DNA of 64,000 nt from DATBLE01 sp046732255 (GTDB lineage Bacteria; Actinomycetota; Thermoleophilia; Gaiellales; Gaiellaceae), in assembly GCA_046732255.1 (NCBI GenBank), contig JBKPMR010000001.1, positions 10,167 through 74,166 of the forward strand, in the 5' to 3' direction. Shown in pieces: positions 58,877 through 64,000 of the stretch. The notes under the pieces were generated by a model, which saw only the letters and a program-made list of their open reading frames with translations, did not search any database and was not told the origin of the DNA. Both the position numbers and the translations under genes were made by a program. Each line of letters begins with the position of its first letter. Position 1 is the stretch's first letter.

Positions 58877-60412
58877 ATGTTCCACGCGACGACCGTGACG
58901 ACATCGCCTCCGGAGCCGCTGCTCGTCCTGGAGCACGCTCAGAAGAGCTTCGGCGCCGTCCACGCGCTCGAAGACGGCGACATCGAGCTGTTCGGCGGCG
59001 AGGTGCACGGCCTCGTCGGCGAGAACGGCGCCGGGAAGTCCACCCTCGTCAAGATCCTTGCCGGCGTGTACCGGCCCGACGCCGGCCGGCTGCTGCTCGA
59101 CGGCGAGGAGGCGATCTTCGACAACGCCAAGCAGTCCCAGGCGGCCGGGATCGCGATCATCTTCCAGGAGCCGACGCTGTTCCCGGACCTGAGCGTCGCG
59201 GAGAACATCTTCGTCGGCATGCAGCCGCTGAAGCGCTTCCGCCGGATCGACGGGCGGCGGATGCGCCGCGAGGCTGTCGCAGTCTTCGACCAGCTCGGCG
59301 TGCGGCTCGATCCCGACCGGCCCGCACGCGGCCTGTCGATCGCCGACCAGCAGCTGGTCGAGATCGTCAAGGCGCTGACCACGAACGCGCGCGTGATCGT
59401 CATGGACGAGCCGACCGCCGCGCTGACCAGCACCGAGGTCGACCGGCTCTTCCGAATCGTCGAGACGCTTCGCGCCCGCGGGAACGCGGTGCTGTTCGTC
59501 TCGCATCGGCTCGAGGAGATCTTCGCGATCTGTCAGCGGGTCACCGTCATGCGGGACGGCCGCCACGTCCTGACGAAGCCGATCGCCGAGCTGACGATCC
59601 CGTCCGTGATCCGGGCGATGGTCGGCCGCGACATGGACGCCCTCTTCCCGAAGGTGCCGGCGGAGGCGGGCCACGTCGTCCTGAAGGTCGAGCACCTGAC
59701 GCGGGAGGGCGTCTTCACCGACGTGTCCTTCAACGTGCGAAGCGGAGAGATCGTCGCCCTCGCCGGCCTCGTCGGCGCGGGGCGGACGGAGGTCGCCCGG
59801 GCGATCTTCGGGATCGACCGCTGGGACGCGGGGTCGGTCGAGATCGAGGGCCGGCGGCTCCCGCCCGCCTCGCCGACTGCGGCGATGGACGCCGGGATCG
59901 CGCTCGTTCCGGAAGACCGCCGCCAGCAGGGGCTGATCATGGACTTCTCGATCGAGCGCAACATCGCACTGGCGTCGCTGGACGACGTCCGCCGCGCCTG
60001 GCTGATCCCGCACGGGGCCGAGCGGCGATTCGCCCGCGACTGGGCGCTGCGCCTGCAGCTCAAGTACGGGCGGCTCACCAACCCGGTCTGGACGCTCTCG
60101 GGCGGCAACCAGCAGAAGGCGGTGCTCGCCAAGTGGCTGGCCCGCAAGCCGCGACTTCTGATCGTCGACGAGCCTACGCGCGGCATCGACGTCGGGACGA
60201 AGGCGGAGGTGCATCGGCTGCTCTCGGAGCTCGCGGCGCAGGGCGTCGCCGTGCTGATGATCTCCTCGGAGCTTCCCGAGGTGCTCGGGATGGCCGATCG
60301 GGTGATCGTGCTGTTCGAGGGCCGGGTCACACGCGACTTCACGCGCACAGAGGCGACCGAGGACGCGATCATGCACGCGGCGACCGGGATCGCCGAGGAG
60401 GCCGCGGCGTGA
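58877..60412 (+). CDS. rhaT: Rhamnose ABC transporter, ATP-binding protein
   Basis: 511 residues with two ABC domains, as usual for ribose-type importers. Domain 1: Walker A GENGAGKSTLVKIL, signature LSIADQQLVEIV, Walker B VIVMDEPTAAL. Domain 2: degenerate Walker A GLVGAGRTEVARAIFG, signature LSGGNQQKAVLAKWL, LLIVDEPTRGID. GTGA overlap with the next permease gene. Energises rhamnose import. Confidence 0.93.
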   Translation: MFHATTVTTSPPEPLLVLEHAQKSFGAVHALEDGDIELFGGEVHGLVGENGAGKSTLVKILAGVYRPDAGRLLLDGEEAIFDNAKQSQAAGIAIIFQEPTLFPDLSVAENIFVGMQPLKRFRRIDGRRMRREAVAVFDQLGVRLDPDRPARGLSIADQQLVEIVKALTTNARVIVMDEPTAALTSTEVDRLFRIVETLRARGNAVLFVSHRLEEIFAICQRVTVMRDGRHVLTKPIAELTIPSVIRAMVGRDMDALFPKVPAEAGHVVLKVEHLTREGVFTDVSFNVRSGEIVALAGLVGAGRTEVARAIFGIDRWDAGSVEIEGRRLPPASPTAAMDAGIALVPEDRRQQGLIMDFSIERNIALASLDDVRRAWLIPHGAERRFARDWALRLQLKYGRLTNPVWTLSGGNQQKAVLAKWLARKPRLLIVDEPTRGIDVGTKAEVHRLLSELAAQGVAVLMISSELPEVLGMADRVIVLFEGRVTRDFTRTEATEDAIMHAATGIAEEAAA

Positions 60413-61449
60413 CCGTTGTCGCCGAGGAGCGTCGGGCGATCGAGCAGCCGACGACCTCTCACACCCTCGCGGAGCTGCTCTTTCGTTTTCGCGAGCTCGG
60501 CATCGTGCTCGCGCTCGTGATCGTCGTCGGCGCCGCGACAGCAGACAACCACCGCTTCCTCAGCTCGACCAACGTCCAGCAGATCGCCTCCGGCGCGGCG
60601 ATCATCGCGCTGCTCGCGATCGGTGAGACGATCGTCGTCATCACCCGGAACGTCGACCTCTCGATCGGGTCGGTGCTGGGCATCTCCGCCTACGCCGCCG
60701 GGACGCTCTACCGCAATCACCCGCACGTCTCGATCGTGCTCGTCTTCCTGCTCACGCTCGCGATCGGCGCCGCGTTCGGCGCGATCAACGGGCTGATCGT
60801 GACCGTCTGCCGCGTTCCGAGCCTGGTCGTCACCCTCGGGACGCTCTACATCATCCGCGGGATCGACGGTGCCTGGGCCGGTGGCAACCAGGTCAACGCC
60901 TCGATGCTGCCGCACACCTTCAACAAGATCGGCTACGGCACGGTTGCCGGCATCCCGTACCTCGCGATCATCGCGATCGTCGCCGTAGTGATCGCGACGT
61001 ATGCGATGCGCAGCTTCCGCACCGCGCGCGACTTCTACGCGATCGGCTCCGACCCCGACGCCGCGCGGCTCGCCGGCATCTCGGTCGGCGCACGCGTCTT
61101 CCTCGCCTTCGTCCTCAGCGGCGCGATCGCCGGGATCAGCGGAGCGCTGTGGCTGTCCTACTACGGATCCGTCGACGCGATCGCCGGGGTCGGCTACGAG
61201 TTCCAGGTCATCGCCGCGGTCGTCGTCGGCGGAGTGGCGATCTTCGGCGGAAGCGGCTCCGTCCTCGGGGCGACGCTCGGCGCGCTCCTGCTCGCGACGA
61301 TCTACAGCGCGCTCGTGGTCGTGAACGTGTCCTCGTTCTGGAGCGCGGCGATCTCCGGTGGATTGCTGATCGCGGCGATCGCCTTCGACCGGCTGATCGC
61401 GATTCGCGTCGCCCCTGCCTTCCGGACCCGAAGGAGAGCTCGTGGCTGA
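60409..61449 (+). CDS. rhaP: Rhamnose ABC transporter, permease 1
   Basis: 346 residues from the GTG at 60409. RbsC-type permease with 8-10 membrane segments, NVDLSIGSVLGISAYAAGT and the cytoplasmic AIGSDPDAARLAGISV coupling loop, then AVVVGGVAIFGGSGSVLGA. Overlaps the second permease gene by 8 bases; the two probably form a heterodimer. Confidence 0.9.
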   Translation: MTVVAEERRAIEQPTTSHTLAELLFRFRELGIVLALVIVVGAATADNHRFLSSTNVQQIASGAAIIALLAIGETIVVITRNVDLSIGSVLGISAYAAGTLYRNHPHVSIVLVFLLTLAIGAAFGAINGLIVTVCRVPSLVVTLGTLYIIRGIDGAWAGGNQVNASMLPHTFNKIGYGTVAGIPYLAIIAIVAVVIATYAMRSFRTARDFYAIGSDPDAARLAGISVGARVFLAFVLSGAIAGISGALWLSYYGSVDAIAGVGYEFQVIAAVVVGGVAIFGGSGSVLGATLGALLLATIYSALVVVNVSSFWSAAISGGLLIAAIAFDRLIAIRVAPAFRTRRRARG

Positions 61450-62515
61450 GCTCGAGGACTACAAGCCCGCGGACGAGGTCCCGGGCGGGCCGCCGCCGCA
61501 GGCGATCCGAGGGCGCCTCGGGATCGTCCTTCGCTGGGAGGCGCTGCTGGTCGTCCTGCTCGGCGCCACCATCGCCTACGGGGCTCACGTCTCCCCGTAC
61601 TTCCTGCACTCGACCAACCTCTTCTTTATCTGCCTGAACGTCGGCGAGGTCGCGATCATGGCGCTTCCACTCACGCTGATCGTGATCACGGGAGAGATCG
61701 ACCTCTCGGTCGCGTCGATGCTCGGCCTCTGCGGCGTGCTCATGGCCGAGCTGTTCAAGCACGGCTGGCCGATCTGGCCGGCGATGATCATGGCCGTCGT
61801 CCTGGGCGCGTTCCTCGGCGCGTTCAACGGCTTCCTGGTCACCCGCCTCGGCCTGCCGTCGCTGGCGGTCACGATCGGCACGCTGACGCTCTACCGGGGC
61901 ATCGCCCAGGGGATTCTGCCGACGGACACGATCGGCGGGTTCCCCGCCAACCTCTCGAACATCGGCGTCGTCCCGATCCCGCACACCCACATCCCCTACT
62001 CGATCGCGTTCTTCCTCGCGCTCGCCGTCGTCTTCGCGATCGTCCTGCACGCGACGCCGCTCGGTCGCGCGATCTTCGCGATCGGCGCCGGACAGGAGGC
62101 GGCGTTCTTCGCCGGGATCCGCGTCAAGCGGATCAAGTTCTGGCTGTTCGTCCTCTCGGGCGTCCTGAGCGGGTTCGCGGGCGTGCTCTGGACGCTGCGC
62201 TTCGCGTCCGCCCGCTACGACTCGGCGATCGGGACGGAGCTCTTCGTCGTCACGATCGTGCTCCTCGGCGGCGTCTCGATCTTCGGGGGCCGCGGGACGA
62301 TCGCGGGCGTCGTCCTCGCCGTCGCCGTGCTCGGCTGCCTGCAGACGGCGCTGACCGCCGACCTGATCCCTTCGCAGGACCAGAACATCGTCGTCGGCGG
62401 TCTCCTGCTCGCGAGCGTGATCGTCCCGAACGCCGGCGAGATGTACCGGCGCGCCCGTGAGCGCCTGCGCAGCGCGGCCGCCCGCCGACACGCCGCGCAG
62501 GCGGAGGCCCGGTGA
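61442..62515 (+). CDS. rhaQ: Rhamnose ABC transporter, permease 2
   Basis: 357 residues from a GTG. Same family as permease 1: GEIDLSVASMLGLCGVLMAEL, AIGAGQEAAFFAGIRVKRI coupling loop, VLLGGVSIFGGRGTIAGVVLA. Overlaps the isomerase-like gene by 4 bases (GTGA). Confidence 0.9.
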   Translation: MAELEDYKPADEVPGGPPPQAIRGRLGIVLRWEALLVVLLGATIAYGAHVSPYFLHSTNLFFICLNVGEVAIMALPLTLIVITGEIDLSVASMLGLCGVLMAELFKHGWPIWPAMIMAVVLGAFLGAFNGFLVTRLGLPSLAVTIGTLTLYRGIAQGILPTDTIGGFPANLSNIGVVPIPHTHIPYSIAFFLALAVVFAIVLHATPLGRAIFAIGAGQEAAFFAGIRVKRIKFWLFVLSGVLSGFAGVLWTLRFASARYDSAIGTELFVVTIVLLGGVSIFGGRGTIAGVVLAVAVLGCLQTALTADLIPSQDQNIVVGGLLLASVIVPNAGEMYRRARERLRSAAARRHAAQAEAR

Positions 62516-63945
62516 GCCGGGACGCTGCACCGCGGATCGGCATGTTCGCCGTCGGGCTCGCCGCCTACTGGCCGCAGTTCGAGGGGCTGCGCGCGCGACT
62601 CGAGGGCTACCAGCGACGCCTCGAGGAGCGGCTGGCGGAGCTCGGCGCGGAGGTCGTCTCCGCCGGTCTCGTCGACAACACGGAGGCGGCACGCACGGCC
62701 GGCGACCGGCTCGCCGCCGGCCGGGTGGAGCTCGTCCTCGTGTACGCAGCCACGTACGCGACCTCGTCACAGGTGCTGCCGACGGTCCAGGCGGCGAAGG
62801 CGCCGGTCGTGATCCTCAACCTGCAGCCGACCCGGACGCTCGACTACGAGGGCATGACCACGGGCGAGTGGCTCGCCAACTGCGCCGCCTGCTGCGTGCC
62901 GGAGCTCGCTGGTGCCTTCACCCGCGCTCGCATCCCGTACAGCACCGTCACCGGGACCCTCGAGGACGGCGATCCGGCCTGGGACGGGATCGGCGAGTGG
63001 ATCGATGCCGCGCGCGCCGTGCAAAGCCTGCGCTCCGCACGGTTCGGCTTCCTCGGACACACGTATCCGGGGATGCTGGACATGTACTCCGATTTCACTC
63101 AGATTCACGCGCAGACCGGCGCCCACGTCGAGGTGCTCGAGATGGACGAGCTGGTCGCCCGCGTCGAGTCGGCCGACTCCGCCGCAGTCGAGCGTAAGGG
63201 AGAGGAGATCCGGGCGACGTTCGACCTCGCCGAGCCGGGCGCCGACCCGATCGCCGACGAGATCTCACCCGAGACGTTCGACTGGTCCGCGCGCGTCGCC
63301 GTCGGCCTCGACCGGCTGGTCGAGGAGTTCGCGCTCGACGGGCTGACCTACTACTACCGCGGCGCCGACGGCAACGTGAACGAGCGAGTCGGGGCCGGCC
63401 TGATCGTCGGCAACTCGCTGCTCACCGCCAAGGGCATACCGGCCGCGGGTGAGGGCGACCTGAAGACGAACGTCGCCATGTTCCTGCTGGACCGGCTCGG
63501 CGCCGGCGGCTCCTACACCGAGTTCTACGCACTCGACTTCGACGAGGACTTCGTCCTGATGGGGCACGACGGGCCGGGTCACCTGGCGATCGCCGAGGGC
63601 CGCCCGATCGCCCGGGCGCTCAGGCTCTACCACGGCAAGTCGGGCGCGGGCCTGTCGATCGAGATGAAGGTGCGGCTCGGGCCGATCACGATCCTCGGCC
63701 TCACCCAGACCGCCGACGGCCGCCTCAAGCTGATCGCGGCCGAAGGGGAGTCGATTCCCGGCCCGACGTTCCGAATCGGGAACACGAACTCGCGCCTGCG
63801 CTTCGCCAAGGGCCCGGCGGCTTTCATGGACGCCTGGTGCGCGGAGGGCCCGACGCACCATGTCGCGCTCGGAATCGGCCACCAGCTCGCGCGGCTCCGG
63901 AAGGTCGCCACGCTGCTCGGACTCGAGCTCGCGGTCGTCGACTGA
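62512..63945 (+). CDS. L-fucose/L-arabinose-isomerase-like protein
   Basis: 477 residues. Matches the L-fucose isomerase fold: IGMFAVGLAAYWPQFEGLRARLEGY, VLVYAATYATSSQVLPTVQ, PVVILNLQPTR, RFGFLGHTYPGMLDMYSDFT, and a C-terminal domain with HHVALGIGHQ. It is last in the rha operon although the pathway already has RhaI. It may isomerise another deoxy sugar that enters through the same importer, or widen the pathway; the substrate is not known. Confidence 0.82.
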   Translation: MSRDAAPRIGMFAVGLAAYWPQFEGLRARLEGYQRRLEERLAELGAEVVSAGLVDNTEAARTAGDRLAAGRVELVLVYAATYATSSQVLPTVQAAKAPVVILNLQPTRTLDYEGMTTGEWLANCAACCVPELAGAFTRARIPYSTVTGTLEDGDPAWDGIGEWIDAARAVQSLRSARFGFLGHTYPGMLDMYSDFTQIHAQTGAHVEVLEMDELVARVESADSAAVERKGEEIRATFDLAEPGADPIADEISPETFDWSARVAVGLDRLVEEFALDGLTYYYRGADGNVNERVGAGLIVGNSLLTAKGIPAAGEGDLKTNVAMFLLDRLGAGGSYTEFYALDFDEDFVLMGHDGPGHLAIAEGRPIARALRLYHGKSGAGLSIEMKVRLGPITILGLTQTADGRLKLIAAEGESIPGPTFRIGNTNSRLRFAKGPAAFMDAWCAEGPTHHVALGIGHQLARLRKVATLLGLELAVVD

Positions 63946-63980
63946 ACGGGTAGGCACCAACCGTCGACTTTTCCAACTGA

Positions 63981-63998
63981 TTTCGAAAGGCCTTGACA
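63981..63998. promoter_or_regulatory. Second rhamnose-type operator/promoter at the window edge
   Basis: TTTCGAAAG (63981-63989) with TTGACA (63993-63998) starting 12 bases after the arm begins, the same spacing as at 51952-51969. The left arm is degenerate (CTTTTCCAA near 63968). It implies that another regulated gene follows outside the window. Confidence 0.65.
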
Positions 63999-64000
63999 AT

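Overview
The window reads as chromosome of a high-GC actinobacterium. A SARP-type regulator, an ECF42-type sigma factor with its DGPF partner, two F420-type flavin-split-barrel enzymes and many 4-bp start/stop overlaps point to Actinobacteria, and the pair of small repeat proteins next to the SARP gene suggests class Thermoleophilia (Gaiellales/Solirubrobacterales). That class assignment is inference. Genes are tightly packed; no gap exceeds about 210 bases and I see no rRNA, tRNA, CRISPR array or prophage.

Left part (1-13 kb). A large SARP/cyclase-like/AAA regulator runs off the left edge and is divergent from two tandem paralogues encoding small membrane-anchored repeat proteins. Each paralogue is preceded by three direct repeats at 10-11 bp spacing, the layout of SARP operators, and followed by an identical hairpin. 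Then come an M32 carboxypeptidase, a PfkB kinase plus acyl-CoA ligase, an enoyl-CoA hydratase, and an ECF42-type unit (DGPF protein plus sigma factor) behind a matching TGTCGA/CGTC promoter. Small catabolic genes follow (RidA, cupins, thioesterase, formyltransferase, alcohol dehydrogenase, isochorismatase-like, SMP-30, MsrB).

Middle (16-44 kb). A molybdenum-hydroxylase module lies in two halves: maturation genes of the CoxD/CoxE/XdhC type on the minus strand (16.3-19.4 kb), and the FAD, 2Fe-2S and a two-gene-split Mo subunit on the plus strand (23.3-27.0 kb). Two adjoining unrecognised proteins, one with a BFD-type [2Fe-2S] domain, follow. A B12-dependent diol/glycerol dehydratase (large and medium subunits fused, plus small subunit) is translationally coupled to a nucleoside 2-deoxyribosyltransferase-like protein (32.8-35.9 kb). 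Divergent from it is an oxidoreductase series beginning with a 15-codon ORF: SDR, FAH-family protein, aldehyde dehydrogenase, epimerase, ThDP enzyme. It leads into a chelatase gene (chlD type) that carries an in-phase A7 slippery site, so a short ATPase and a 641-residue ATPase-VWA product can both be made.

Right part (44-64 kb). After an azlCD/MFS/FAH operon and a REP-associated tyrosine transposase flanked by its own palindromes, the rest is an L-rhamnose system: rhaM, rhaI, a DeoR regulator, rhamnulokinase, a solute-binding protein without signal peptide, a fused rhamnulose-1-phosphate aldolase/dehydrogenase, an ABC importer and a fucose/arabinose-isomerase-like enzyme. Beside it is lutABC, which would burn the lactate made from rhamnose-derived lactaldehyde. 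An operator (arm TTTCGAAAG) with a promoter stands before the DeoR gene and recurs at the right edge of the window.

A dispersed palindrome family with core AGGGACWGTCCCT occurs at seven places, two of them flanking the transposase. GGGACAG-type relatives have entered the start regions of the aldehyde dehydrogenase and epimerase genes.
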